Shown here piece after piece: positions 45,380-57,800 of a stretch of DNA of 64,000 bases. Positions within the stretch are counted from its first letter, which is position 1, and every line of letters begins with the position of its first letter. Location of the stretch: the NCBI GenBank assembly GCA_958450365.1, contig CAUEEP010000433.1:186001-250000 (forward strand), read 5' to 3'. The position numbers and the translations under genes are program-made. Source of the DNA: Mesorhabditis belari. Its lineage: Eukaryota; Nematoda; Chromadorea; Rhabditida; Rhabditidae. The notes under the pieces are model-generated. The model worked only from the letters and a program-made list of their open reading frames with translations. It had not been told where the DNA came from and searched no databases.

Positions 45380-46597
45380 ATTAAGTCGAATTGTTGCAAA
45401 TCCTGCTCGCCAATTCTGTGGTGCATAATGTCTTAGCTTCAGACCACTTTCTCACTCGCAAAGCAAACTTGAAAACGTCCCCCCCCCTTCTATCCTTCCT
45501 GTTTCCGCAGCCCAATTGCAGGATATCTTCAAACATACTTCTTCTGAGCATATCCCCAGCTTCTGAAATCTTATCTCTTCTCGGGACCTATCCCTCTTGC
45601 TCATCGCAATCAACAACTCCCCTCCTTAAATTAACATTCATAATTGTTTCTGAGGCGTCATATTTTAGGAGTCATATTGTTAACCAAAGCCAACATCTGT
45701 CGCATTCGTAAAAATGGAGTTTCTACGGATTCTTCCACTGGTTTGAATCAAATGAATCCTGTAACAAAAATCGAATTCCAGACTCTCTGTCTACTGGACT
45801 TTGGCCATCTCGTTGAGGGATTACGGTAGACCTAGAGTTACATAGATTGGGCTGACAATAAGAGATTTTTCAGTGGCGGTGGCCGAATCAGTGTGCCGCG
45901 AGGTAGGGTGAATCGTCCGGCCAAAGTACCCAGAGTCGAAAGAAAACCCAGGTTTTCTAGTCAATTGAACTCAAAACACCCAATTTCAGTCAGCCGAAAC
46001 CCTTCCCATTGCCCATTCCGGATAAAGGAATTTATCATCGGCAGTTATTGCCCTTAAAAGTCAAACTGAGAATGTTCAGTGAGTACAAGACGCCGATCAA
46101 CGTTCAACCAAGACGACACAGCTACGAGCCCGGATATCGACAGAATCACGATCAATATGTGTAGTGTCAAACAGACAACAAGAAATAGTAGTTCATTGCT
46201 TTCTAGATCAAAATACACTGGCAAAGAAGGATACAACTCTATTCACTACCCGGCAATCAATGAGTGAGTGCTTTGAAGAATCTGGCTCAAAAACCCAAAA
46301 CTCACAGAAAGCCATCTGCTCATCTCAAACCAGAACCCAGTTCATATATAAGAAGGTGATTGATGATCATTTTTTGAAAGCATCTCTCTTCATTACGATC
46401 ATTTAACAACTACCCACAAGAATAATTTTTTCATTCAAGCCCACACGGGTTTCTGCTTTCTCTGATCCCCGAAAAATCTCCGCCTACAGAACCAACAGTG
46501 AGAACAAAAAGGGAAAAAAACTCAAAGACAAATCGACGAGTTGAGGGACGAGAAGAGCGACCTTCACGAAGAATTGTCAGTTTCCTCATGCTGATGT
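45380..46597 (+). pseudogene. Unrecognised family X, copy e (longest)
   Basis: This is the best copy of the X family. Exon phrases in order: GRISVPRGRVNRPAKVP with RVERKPRFSSQL (about 45875-45990), FRIKEFIIG, FSEYKTPINVQPRRHSYEPG (about 46075-46140), EESGSKTQNSQKAICSSQTR, FIYKKVIDDHFLKASLF, and a terminal exon KTQRQIDELRDEKSDLHEEL ending SVSSC (stop near 46597). The protein would be basic in the middle and acidic and coiled-coil at the end. Stops between some phrases (for example near 46046) show decay or unrecognised introns. It converges on lectin copy 6. No known domain was recognised; the function is unknown. Confidence 0.5.
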
Positions 46598-46749
46598 CAA
46601 TTGATATTCAACACGTTTATCTAATAGTCTATTCAGGAACGACGAGAGAGCAAAATACTTGCAGCTTTAGGCGGAATTCTATGTTTTTCGCAAAACTTTC
46701 TATCTGAGATTTTGAACAAACAATTCAGAAATAAATAAAAAGATAATGT

Positions 46750-48850
46750 GCAGTTGTGTGTTTTCAGAAGATTGAATAAAATAAGATTTATTGGTTTTTG
46801 TCCACAGAAAAGAACATAAGGAATTTATCAGAATTGGGAGCTTCTTTTGCAGATAAAACGAAACTGAAAGGTAGAAGGCCAGAGCGACCATTTCCCATCC
46901 TGGCTCGGAAGCTGAAATGTGTTCATTTCTGATGGAAATCCTTTGATAAACACTTTGCATTATTTCACAAAAAGAAGTTTCCTCAAATTGATCGAAATAT
47001 TTCTGGCTCAATTATGCATTGGAAATTGGTATAATTATTGATGATTTCGCCCTGAAAATCTCACCTGAGCGTGGGTGTACGAATTGAGTTGTACCAATTC
47101 GTGAAATCCACCGAACTTCGATCCGTCCATTCAAAAGCATTTCAAAAGTCAAAAAAACAGAAATCGAATTTTTCACGAAAGTACTATCCTTCATCAAAAT
47201 CGAGCTCATTCCATCTATTTAGAGGGGTTCCTAATCTAGGCACTTGAGCTAATCTGGAAAACGATAACAAATTGATCGCCTCTCGATCGAACCACGGAAC
47301 GCCGAGCTTTCGATCTATGCCGTTATTCTAATTAATTTGGACTAATAGGGACTCCTTTGATCGAAAAGAGATCTTTGTTAAAATCAATTAGTCAGGTTTG
47401 TCTGTGAATGGAACAGAGTTGTTGGAAGAGTATAATGTACAATATCACTAATATGTACATAGCTAAATGATTTCATTGAACAAAACTCATCTGAAAATGG
47501 GATTTCATTCGCTTTTGACTATAAAGATAGACAGCTCATTATATCTACAATACATACATACATTATCTACTTGCTTAATCGTTAAGATTACCCAAAAAGA
47601 GACAAATATCTCCGCCTATAGAACTAACGGTGCGTGTTTCAGATTTATTTCAGATAAAATGGGATTTATTGGTTTTTGTCCACAGAAAGGAACACAAAGA
47701 ATTTATCAGAATTGAGAGCTCCTTTTGCAGATAAGACCCAACTGATAGGTAGGAGCATACCCCCGCCATTTCCCATCGTAGCTTCCAAGCTGAAATGAGT
47801 TCATTTCTGATCGAAATCCCTTGATATAACATTTTGCCTTATTTCACAAAAAGAAATCTCCTAAGATTGATCCAAATATTTTTGAATCAAATTAAGCATT
47901 GAAAATTGGAATAAATATCGATGATTTCACGTTGAAAATCTCACATAAGTGTGGGTGTCCGAATTCGGGTGTCCAACCCCCCAATTCATGAAATCCACCG
48001 AACTTCCATCCGTCCATTCCTAAGCATTTCCTTTGTTCGGATTTTTCTGAATAAAGAAATTTTTATGTTTAGACATTGATATTTCGATCCGATTTTCCTT
48101 TCTTATTATTGAAATGATTCTAGTTTCCCAATTGGAACCATGATTTCAATCAAATATTAGCCAAACGAATATTTTTTTCACAAAAAGCCTTCCGGAAATG
48201 GCTGAAAGAATCATTAGTTTCTATATATTTATTTATGTCTTTCAATAAGAAAAATTCAACCTGCAGTCCGATCCAGGAATCCCAGTTCGAACTAACAGTT
48301 TTCGCTGAAATAAATATCGATTGTTTTTGGTTTATAAAACATAAACTTCTACGAAAATCATGAATTTCAAGAATGGAATCATTTCAATTTGTTACCGAGT
48401 TTCAGAACAAAATCGTGCTCTTCCTGACTGTGAATTGAGACTAAATGGCCCTTTTGACTCGAACAATATGCCACGGCTTGATCGAATGACATTCCTTGTT
48501 CTATCACCTTGAGATGAAGATGATCCCGGTTCAGAACATCCACCAAACCTTGTAAGAAGAAGCGGTTTTTGCCAAATACGACCATTCACCCGGATACAGA
48601 TCGAAGAGATCCAGATCCAAGAGATTCATTGTTCGATTTCTGAATTTCTTCGGAAAAGATTAGTCCAGATCCTTTAGACAAATCCTCAATTCATTTCCTT
48701 AAAAAAACGCATAAATCGACCCGCAACCTCTTGATTTCGGCCATTTTGTTTTCTCTTTTAAATTGTTAAGAGGGGAGTTGATTGGATTGAGTGAAATGGG
48801 TGTTTTGGAGTCAAAAAACTGTTTTCTCAAGTCGCAGCCCACAAGAGATA
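46750..48850 (-). pseudogene. CC-CTLD lectin copy 6, broken, with duplicated last exons
   Basis: On the minus strand a coil exon near 48780-48700 precedes the CTLD (48589-48379: MVVFGKNRFFLQGLVDVLNR, MSFDQAVAYCSSQKGHLVSI). TGA replaces Trp just before MVVFG (near 48590). A SWIGLQ exon follows. The next exon has a TAG in place of Phe (near 48030) and the tripeptide HPN. A terminal exon ends LICKRSSQF (near 47715). A second pair of terminal exons follows at about 47150-46830 (NWYNSIRTPT, FICKRSSQF), so the 3' end is tandemly duplicated. The first coil exons are missing. Confidence 0.75.
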
Positions 48851-49079
48851 CCAAATAGACTCACATTTGGGCTTGCAGCTACAAAAGTAAGACTATTTGA
48901 ATTTGGAAGTAAACTCATCGTTAGAAAGAGCTAATGATCTAAAACACTATACACTTACATCCAGAGCAAGCCGAGCTCATCGTTTTGATCTTTTTCGGCT
49001 AGATCCTGAATTTTTTCTCGAATTGCCTTCTCTTCCGAATTTCCCAACGATTCCCAAAAAGATTTTGATCAATCTGAGC

Positions 49080-49290
49080 AAATTTCTTTTTGTGAAATAA
49101 AAAATTTGTGTTTTATCAAAGGATTTCCATCAGAAATGAACACATTTCAGCTTTGGAGCGGCGATGGAAAATGGAAGGCCTGGGATCCCACCGAAGGGTT
49201 TTTTTTTATCTGCAAAAAGAGCTCTCAATTCTGATGAATTCTTTATGTCCCTTTCTATGGACAAAAACCAATAGATCCTATTTGATTCGT
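49080..49290 (+). pseudogene. CC-CTLD lectin terminal exon, copy 7 fragment
   Basis: This plus-strand fragment has intron end sequence, TTTCAG, and the exon GDGKWKAWDPTEGFFFICKK ending SSQF with a stop near 49235, then AATAGA in place of the usual AATAAA. It is nearly the same as the last exon of copy 8. It is head to head with the truncated copy 6, so an inversion boundary lies near 48880-49080. Confidence 0.7.
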
Positions 49291-49299
49291 CTTTCTGAA

Positions 49300-50220
49300 A
49301 ACACACAATTGCACATTAACGTTCGTTTTCGTCATTTTCGCATCGAGGAGATCGGATTTCACTTCACGTTAACAAATACACAAAAAATGTTTGATTTATC
49401 ACTGCACTGTCCCTGTTTCCGATTGTTGTTGTCTCCCATTCGATTCATCGATTGAATTCCCCCTCAAATTCGATATGATGAATCAGATTTACCAGATTTA
49501 GCTGAGAATAGCTAAGAAAACGATGCTCCATTGAGGAAAGGCTTCGGCTCCCTTCATCGGTTTTAGGCCCGTAACGATAAAATGAAATGGCTTCATTATC
49601 TATTTAAAATATCCACTACAATATACAGCACGTTTCAATTTCTTAACCGCACCCTCTATAAATTCAAGATTTTTGCATTTTGAACAACGCTGCCACTTTT
49701 ATTCCTTTTCGCTTGGAAAGAGCATGTCTTAAAACCTAGAAAACACAAAAATAAGCATATTGTAAAAAGTCAAAATTTTCAAAATAGAAACTTTTTGGTA
49801 AATCAAATTCTTAGCCGCACCATGGAAAATATTTTTATTTATCGACAAACATTAACAATAAGAAATGAAAATCCAAATAAATATGAAAAATGAGAATCGA
49901 AGAGTTAAATGAGAGAATGTATTTGAAGGAGATCGAGAAGGAATTCAAGCATTTCCTCCAAAAGCACATCAGAACAGCAGCCGTAAGTGGCAATTTTCAA
50001 TTTGAGAGCTACGAGCAGCTTCTACATCATTTGGAAATGGCCGTTCATTTCATTTATTCAATGTATTATGTACAGCACTAGGCTGGTCTCTTCTATCACG
50101 GATTGGGCATGGTGCACAACGATCGGAGCTATCTAGCATTTCTCAAATGGGAACTCGAGACAAGGATAGAACATCACAAAAATATTACATCACAAAAAAC
50201 AATTCAAAAATATAGAGAAA
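49300..50220. other. Stretch with one unassigned short frame
   Basis: A plus frame at 49890-50081 opens MRIEELNERMYLKEIEKEFK and continues FQFESYEQLLHHLEMAVHF, with coil-like charge spacing. It may be a single exon, because an internal GTAAGT occurs after HIRTAA. No family was recognised and nothing else is supported. Confidence 0.3.
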
Positions 50221-50299
50221 GATAGTGTGCAGTTGTGTGTTTTCAGATGGGAATAAGATGGGATTTATGGTTTTCGTCTATAGAAAAGAACATAACGAA

Positions 50300-52505
50300 T
50301 TAATGAGAGCTTTTTTTGCAGATAAAAAAAAACCCTTTGGTGGGATCCCAGGCCTTCCATTTCCCATCGAGGCTCCAAAGCTGAAATGTCTTCATTTCTG
50401 ATGGAAATCCTTTGATAAAACACTTTATTTTACACAAAGAAGTTTCCTCCTCAGATCGATCGAAATATTTTTGGACCAATTATGCATTGGAACTTGGAAT
50501 AAATATTAATGATTTCAAGTCGTAAATCTCACATAAGCGTGGGTGTTCGAATCCGGCTCTCCCGGATACCAATTCGTGAAATCCACCGGACTTCCATCCG
50601 TCCATTCAAAAGTATTTCCTTTCTTCGGATTTTTCTGAATAAAGAAATTTTTATGTTTAGACATTGATATTTCGATCCGATTTTCCCTTTTCCTATTGAA
50701 ATTATTCTAGTTTCTCAATTGAAATCATTATTTCTATCAAAGAACTATCAGTCAAACGAAACATTTTTACAAAGAGCCTTACTTTCTATCTATTTATTTC
50801 TTTCAATAAGAAACATTAAACCTTGCTTCCGATCCAGAATCGATCCGAATCAACAGTTTTCGCTGCAATAAATATCAGTTGTTTTTGGTTTATAAAGCAT
50901 GAATTTCTACGAAAATCATGAATTTTCAGAATTGAATCATTTCGATTTCTTACCGAGTTTCTGAACTAAATCGTTCTCTTCATGACTGTGAATTGTGACT
51001 AAATGGCCCTTTCGACTCGCACAATATGCCTCGGCCTCATCGAATGTCATTTCTCGATCGATAACCTTGAGATGAAGATAATCCTGGTTCACAACATCCA
51101 CCAAACCTTGTACCAAGAAGCGGTTTTTGCCAAATACGACCATCCATCCAGATCCAAGAAAGTCATCGTTCGATTTCTGAATTTCTTCGAAAAACTTTAC
51201 CCCAGATTTTTTAGACCAAGACTCAATCATTACTTTAAAAACTCACAAATCTGCCTGCAACTTCGCGATTTCGACTCTTTTGTTTTTCCTTTCAAGTTGT
51301 CTAGAGAGAAATTTATTGGATTGAGTGGGATGGGTGTTTTGGGCGTGAAAAAACTGTTTTCTCAAGTCTCAGTCTACAGGAGATAGTTAGATTCGAATAT
51401 TGTTGAACCCACAAAGCAGCCTCCAACTGCGTGATTTTCCCCATTAAATTCGCCTCAATTCGAGCCATTTTCATGTAGATGGCCCTTGACATTTCGGCGA
51501 CTTTGGAATCTCTAAAAGTGTCTTATCCTGGGCTATTTCTTTAAGGAATCTCAAGACTCACATCTCTTTCAATTCAGCCCCAATCTTCATCGATCGATCA
51601 TCACTTTGCGAGAATTTCGAGTTGATCTTCGTGAATTCATCACTCCTCTCTTTTTGTTCACATTCACTGAAAAAGATAAGCTTAAATTCTTCAAGATTTC
51701 TTGTTTTCACCCACATTTCCGTCTTTTTAAACGAACAGTAAATCCTTTTCCTTAAAAAAACCCACAAATCTGTCTGCACCTTCGCGAGTTCGACCGTTTT
51801 GATTCTTTCAAATTGTATAGAGGAATTGATTGGAATGATTGGAATGGATCTTTTGGGAGTGAAAAAACTCTTTTCTCAAGTCTCAGTCGACAAGAGATAC
51901 CAAATAAACTCACATTTTGGTTTCGAGGTCAGAGTCCTTGCTCTGCAACGCGTTGATTTTCCCTTCGAGCTCTCCAATCGTGACTTTTCCGTCTCTCACT
52001 TCCGTATTTGGATCGCTGCTAAAAAAAGACCAATTTTTATGGATATTTCATGTTGAGCCTGTCTGAAAGGAAATTACAAAGTCAGTACAATTGTGCCTCG
52101 AGATCGTCGTTCTTTCTTTTCGTCTCGGCGATTTTCCTTTCCAAGTCTCGATTTCTCTCCCTTTCGTCAACCAAATCAGCCTCCAACTTCACGATTTTCA
52201 AACTCGCCTCGATTTGAACCATATTTGTTGCCAATCGACTCATCTCGGCCTCTTTGTCCTTTTTTATTTCTTCTCTAAATTCTTCGATTAAATTAAAGAC
52301 TGTTTTGGATAGCAGCAAAGATTTGGCGAAAAACCCACAAATCGGCTTCGAGTTGGGCGATTTTCTTCAACGAGATGGCCGGTTCTTCTATGCGTTTGAC
52401 ACTCTTTTCAGGCAATTCTGCAGTCATTTCGGGCATTTTTGGAGATTTGGAAAAAGAAGAGATGCTCTGAAGAGATCGAGGAGGAAGATTCGAGAGATTG
52501 TCCAT
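50300..52505 (-). CDS. Coiled-coil C-type lectin (CC-CTLD), copy 8, best preserved
   Basis: The ATG at 52505 starts MDNLSNLPPRSLQSISSFSK. Coil exons, all splitting codons in the same phase, follow: REEIKKDKEAEMSRLATNMV with ERNRDLERKIAETK (to 52085), NTEVRDGKVTIGELEGKI, QFERIKTVELAKVQTDL, ECEQKERSDEFTKINSKFSQ (about 51665-51560), DSKVAEMSRAIYMKMARIEA and QLERKNKRVEIAKLQADL. The CTLD has GWMVVFGKNRFLVQGLVDVV and MTFDEAEAYCASRKGHLVTI, then RFWIGSK, an exon with NWYPGEPDSNTHAY (EPD) and the end FFFICKKSSH with TAA (50302-50300). No stop was seen. I could not fix the phase of the intron between the last coil exon and the CTLD. No signal peptide was seen; TTTTGTAG before the ATG may be a trans-splice or upstream-exon acceptor. 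Confidence 0.75.
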
Positions 52506-52849
52506 TTCGGTTGCTAGACGATTGGATGCCTACAAAATGACTGAATTTTCCCGAAGAACAAGTGAAAATTAAAGGAAACAGCTACTAAAGAGGCATAATT
52601 GATGATAGAAGACAAAATCAAACAAGAAATTTGTTGCCAAGCAAAATAGGGATTCCTTATCACGGAAAGTAGAGAGAAAGAAGGGGATTCGTTTAGTCAT
52701 CAGTTGTCAACCAAATACAATCAATATTCATTTCAGCGAAAATTGCTACAAAACAACAATTATTTGGGGCAAAAAAGGATGAGGAGACTCGGATTTCCTC
52801 AATAATTTACCACTATTCAGACTACCATGATTAGAGAACTTTTATTAGT

Positions 52850-53070
52850 GGCTCTTCCCCACAGTAATGCCTTTTTCGGTCATTTTCGAAATGGCAGGCT
52901 CTTTGTGGAAAATATTGACTGATTCAATAGATTCGAAACTAGACTTTTCTTGTTTTGAACGGCCCAAAGAGCCGAAACGAGGTTTTGAAGAAGCTGCCGG
53001 GTAGGAGACCGGATCGTCTATTTCCCATGGCCGCTCGAAAACTGAAATGTGTTCATTTCTGAAGAAAACA
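52850..53070 (-). pseudogene. Lectin terminal exon variant fragment
   Basis: The minus frame RPWEIDDPVSYPAASSKPRF is the counterpart of the segment at 16270-16450. It follows a TTTCAG acceptor like other lectin terminal exons but lacks FICK in frame. It shows that this diverged variant exists twice. Confidence 0.45.
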
Positions 53071-53514
53071 AAAAAAAGAGATTTCCGTGATTGATAGAAA
53101 CATGTTTGAATCAACATTGGAAATAAATAAATGAACAAATATCGATGATTTCGGAATTCCGTGATGATTTCACCTTTTTCCTGAATAAGCCGAACTTTTG
53201 TGTAAATAACGGCAATAATCTCCGCATTCCATTCATTTTCCAAAAGTTTTAATTTTGTTTTATTATTTAACTTTGAATACTCACTTTTATCTTTCAACGA
53301 GCGCAATACCTTTCTTGCCATTTTTGAGGCTTTATTGCTTGAACCGAGTTCTTCAACGATAGCATTGATTTTGATAGAATTTTGAATAGGTGGAGTCTAG
53401 ATTCTTTAAGTTTACATTGATGTACAATTGAACCCACCAGCCTTTTGGTAAGATGCCTAAAAACACTTGGAGTGGTTAATCTATCATTGCAAGCATCTAA
53501 ATTGGGCACAAAAA

Positions 53515-54190
53515 CCAATAAATCCCATCTTATTCAATCTTCTGAAAACACACAACTGCACATTATCTTTATTTCTGAGTTGTTTGTTCAAAATCTCATA
53601 TAAAAAGTTCTCCCAAAAACCCAGAATTCCGCCTGAAGCTGCCAGTATTTTGCTCTCTCGTCGCTTCTGAATCGACTATTAGATAGAACACCAATGGACA
53701 TCAGCATGAGGAAACTGACAATTCTTCGTGAAGGTCGCTCTTCTCGTCCCTCAACTCGTCGATTTGTCTTTGAGTTTTTTTTCCCTTTTTGTTCTCACTG
53801 TTGGTTTTGTAGGCGGAGATTTTTCGGAGATCAGAAAACGCAGAAACCCGTGTGGGCTTGAATGAAAAAATTATTCTTGTGGGTAGTTATTAAATCATCG
53901 TAATGAAGAGGGATGCTTTCGAACAATGATCATCAATCACTTTCTTTAGAAGTCGCCATTCTTGAAGTATCCCGAATCGACGCTGTGCTCGCCGTGTTTG
54001 TAAGATTCGATTTGAGGAAATGTTGCCAGTGGGTCAAGAACGCATTTCTACTAGTTTATCTCTGGACTTGTCAACCCACTTGAATCCAAAAGCTCGGAAC
54101 TGATTTTCTCCGGCATACACGTCGAAATGATTTGGGTCTGATTTTTGTGAAGGTGGGGAGAGAATCTATCTAGTTCTCTCCCAAACTTCA
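53515..54190 (-). pseudogene. Lectin 3' flank with family X, copy d
   Basis: Bases 53515-53680 match the 3' untranslated flank of the plus-strand lectins. They run into a minus-strand X copy: the terminal exon with DELRDEKSDLHEEL (about 53700-53770), the FIYKKVIDDH-type region, and QRRFGILQEWRLL with GENQFRAFGFKWVD (53940-54110). The spacing is the same as in other units although the lectin itself is gone. Bases 54200-54930 hold unassigned short frames. Confidence 0.45.
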
Positions 54191-54929
54191 CAAAAACGAA
54201 AAAAAGCCCATGATGATCAACTTCGAGTTTGTGTGGTTTCCACACTTTGCGGGCGCGACTAAAATGAGAGGATTGACATTAAATGGATGTGGTATGTCAA
54301 TATATACCCCTTTGTGTTTGTCTTGTCTTTCCCATCGCTTAGCTGAATCTGGGTGGAAACTATGTGATCTTCGATGCCCTATTTCGACATACCTAGCGCC
54401 GATTCTTTCCACTTCGAAGAGATCATTTGAAATCAACTACTAACATGTACACATGTTTTGCTGAGACTCAAAGTAAATGTTCTGGCACCAATCGACCTCG
54501 CAAACAAGGTTCTAAGTCTAAATTGAAGGAAAAGTCATTTATTCAACTTATTTCGATGTATTCCGGATCGTAGAATTGGCAACCTTGCCGCTTTGAGGTC
54601 AAATATTCTCGGGCGCTCAGCCCAGGTACAAGTCTTCATTGAATTGCAGCTTTCTAGCGATGTAGACGAGACCGTCGAGAGTCTGAAATGTTTTACTTGA
54701 CCGAGTTCTACATTGATTGAAACTTATTCTTTTTTTCTTCGAAACAAACAGGAGACTGACCAGACTCCTCTCAACGATTTCTGAACAGATAGCTCCAGGG
54801 ACAACAGAAAAGAGACACAATGCCTTCGGCTATCTGTATCATTAGCATCACATAGATTCATCAGCCCACAATTGCACCTCGTCCCGAAAATGCGCGATGA
54901 GAGCGGTGTTGAGATCGGTGGCTTTCCTC

Positions 54930-55190
54930 TGCCCCTATCTTTAAGGTTCTAGGTTCTGTTTGGATAGCTGATCTAATATTATAGAAAGAATTGATAATGT
55001 TTGTGTTGACGAAGCGTGAATCCGTTGTGTACTTGTATCACGAGCGGGCCTTATGCTGAATATTGCGTATCCTTGTTATATTGTGTGGGTTTTGGGGGAA
55101 CCCGTTTAACCTTTTGTTCTTTTCGGCTTTTGAAACAAAATCATCCCCAATGGTAAGATTGAAGTCGGTCACACCCCGAACTATTGAATT
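54930..55190. repeat. Copy of the lectin-intron repeat 32220-32460
   Basis: It has the same orientation as 32220-32460 and ends with the same GGTCACACCCCGAACT phrase that borders the lectin donor site. A piece of the lectin intron has been copied here. Confidence 0.6.
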
Positions 55191-55240
55191 CAGACTATTC
55201 AGCCTTTTGGCACTTCTTCAAAACAACAACCGGCTTCTCT

Positions 55241-55446
55241 CTAATAGTAGTGCACCCTGAGCGTTGCTTAAATTGCTCGAAATCTCGAAAACCGCTCATC
55301 AGAACCTATCGATGTGGGGTCGGAAAATGTAGCTGATGATGAGACCTTGTGGGGGATTAGAGTGTTGAGCTTCTGCGAAAACTTCGAAACCGTAAAATCG
55401 TCATCAACTCGACTCCGCGGGGTGCACTACTATTAGAAAGAATACG
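55241..55446. mobile_element. MITE-like element with AATAGTAGTGCACC ends
   Basis: The ends CTCTAATAGTAGTGCACC and its inverse (GGTGCACTACTATTAG) enclose about 200 bases. A diverged copy lies at about 59190-59385. It marks the outer edge of the inverted repeat around the receptor gene. Confidence 0.55.
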
Positions 55447-56200
55447 GTAATTAGCTAAGATCTACATTTCTAATTTTTCTTTTTATCTTTGTTTTCTATC
55501 AACTATTTAAACATAAAGCTTTATTGAGATATAATATTAGTTTGAGATATCACAGTTCAATATCACAATTATGCCGTTTCAATGACCTTTTGATGGATGA
55601 ACAGTCACGGTGATCGGATTTCTTGTCCTTGCCGGCTTTTCTTTCGGTTTACGGAGGAAAAGTGCGATGATTAGACTGAAATGAAAAGATTTCTGCTACA
55701 ATAAACATTGTAAGTGTTAGAATGAGCTTAATCTGCAGTAAAATGTGATTTTGTGCACGAACCTTAAAACAAGGTTGAAGAGAAAAGCGTGGCTGAAATC
55801 ACGAACAGACATCAACATATTGGCAACATCCCAGTTGAAAAATAAATTCGAAACGTTTCCAACGAAAAAGAAACCAATAGTGTAAGTGAAAGTAACCAGA
55901 GAACTGATGATCATCTAAAGATCATGATCAAGAGAAGTAAAGCCTTCACCAACTTGGGTCATCAACAACACTTCTGCTCGGCTGGCGGGGCTGCTGTGTT
56001 TTAGCTAAAAGTGCTTTGAATCAAAAATTGTATTGCCAGTTTTCTGGTGCAGTTGGCTTGCTTTTGCCTCAATCGTGCCTGTATATGATCTTTATTGCTT
56101 TCCTATTTCAACCTGGCTTCAGCCTGTCTGGTATTGATTCCAAAGATGTTCTAGCCGGGTTCCAAAAGCCACATCCTTGCCTGGCCTTTGCGCTTGCCTA
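55255..56200. repeat. Inverted repeat arm around the receptor gene, left
   Basis: This is nearly identical to the reverse complement of 58420-59370 over about 950 bases. It includes the two last exons of the receptor-like gene and intron sequence. Confidence 0.85.
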
Positions 56201-57800
56201 ATCTGGCCTTACTGCAGGTCTTGCAAGGTTCCTGAGTTTCCAGGAATCTTTGCTTTTGGAACTTGATGAACTTTTGACGGAGATAAGGCCAAAACCAGAC
56301 CAAAACCATTTCCTGATTCCCCCAAGTACGTATTAAAGCCAGGTTTTTGATCTCTGCGTTTTTATGGTTTTCTCAACTTTCAATCCTAATTCATCCGTTT
56401 GATTGAGTTTTCGGATTTCTTCTAGGAATTGAATTATCGAAGATCGGGCTCTAAAATGAGTCAAGGAAATGTACTTCCAAAGTTTTTTGGTAAAAGGAAA
56501 CTTCTCACAATCGAAAATTGAGTCAAATCGGAACAATTACGAGTACTTTCCATCCCACCAAGACAAACCTTTTTCATTTTACGACTGATAACAAAATCGA
56601 GGGCACAAGTGAGAAAATATGGAGCGTAAACGACGAATGGATCGTAGAAGTACATCCAGCCATCATAAAGCAGTTCTTGGCAGAGTTCACCCAAATAACC
56701 GATCGCAAATCGAAGGGCGTACGGTATGAGAACTTGGAGATAAGGCAATCGCATTGAGTATCGGAAATAGGCACCGTCAAAAGCAAGAGCAAAGAAACGA
56801 CTGAAATAGTTAACATCAGATGGGTTTCCGTTATTTAAAGGTAATGTAAAAGTTACAGTTTTCTCAGGGTAAAACTCTAAACCACACCCAATTACCTTTT
56901 GCTTTGTTTTCCTGCTCTTAATAGTTGCAAAACCGTATTGAAGCTGGCTTTGGGGGTGGCTACTTTTTTGCGCCAAAGTTAATGTGCAACTAGGCTTAGG
57001 CTAACCCTTATGATTAACCTACTTAGAAGAAAGTTATGGCAAGTTGGGGAAAAGACCCAGTTGCACAAAAAATTTGGCAAAAAAAATTGAGCGCAAAGTA
57101 GGTTGGCTGGCTGGCTTTGGCTTTGAATTAGATTGGTGCCAAGCTACTTTCTCTTACAATTAGATCGGTGTCAAGTTTGAATATCATTTTTCTTGTAAGC
57201 TGGACCCAATAACCGTAAATAGAATCGAGTAACCGCATGACCAACCTCAACGAGATGCAAAATTGACAATATTGAGACATATCGCTGACACCATAACGAA
57301 TAATATAAAACGAGTTGATTTGTGAAAGCCAAAGAACCATTTATAAGGACAGCTAAATATTAGGTTGAGTACTTGATATTGTAAAGTACAGTTTATTAAA
57401 AGAGCAACTCATGATTTACTTACTGAAACTCTGGCATCACTAAGCAATAACAAGAAATTGTGACCGTCATTGCATTAAGAAACTCATTGAAGTTTTCAGC
57501 GATTGCAAGTAGTCTGAAAGAAAGAAATCCTTTAAACAAGAAAATCTTTACCTAATTGGAAGTGTTAATTTATCGTTGGTTGCAGCGGAATAGATGGCTA
57601 AAGGAGTTGTGAAGAGGGAAAGCACCAATGACTGAAAACTTTAGACACAAGATGCGTGAAAAGATTTGTCCCCTCTCGTTTCTGAGATAGAAACAAATAA
57701 AATAGAGACAAACGGAGATAAAATTTGAAATTTATAACTATTTTTACCTTAAGAATGCTTTTTCTTAAAAATATCTTTTTTTCGAAAATTATTTTTGTTA
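55600..57800 (-). CDS. Multi-pass receptor-like membrane protein, 5' truncated
   Basis: On the minus strand, likely exons are LSLFTTPLAIYSAATNDKLT (about 57630-57545), LLAIAENFNEFLNAMTVTIS with CYCLVMPEFQ, LINGSLAFTNQLVLYYSLWC with FYLRLLGPAYK (57345-57170), LPYLQVLIPYALRFAIGYLG with PYFLTCALDFVISRK (about 56760-56570), and a C-terminal pair: SSLVTFTYTIGFFFVGNVSN then RDFSHAFLFNLVLR (55914-55740) and LIIALFLRKPKEKPARTRNP to a stop near 55590. Several hydrophobic helices and a basic cytoplasmic tail suggest a nematode chemoreceptor-type GPCR, but no subfamily could be assigned. The gene meets a mariner end at 57798, so its 5' part may be lost. It may be a pseudogene. Confidence 0.5.
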
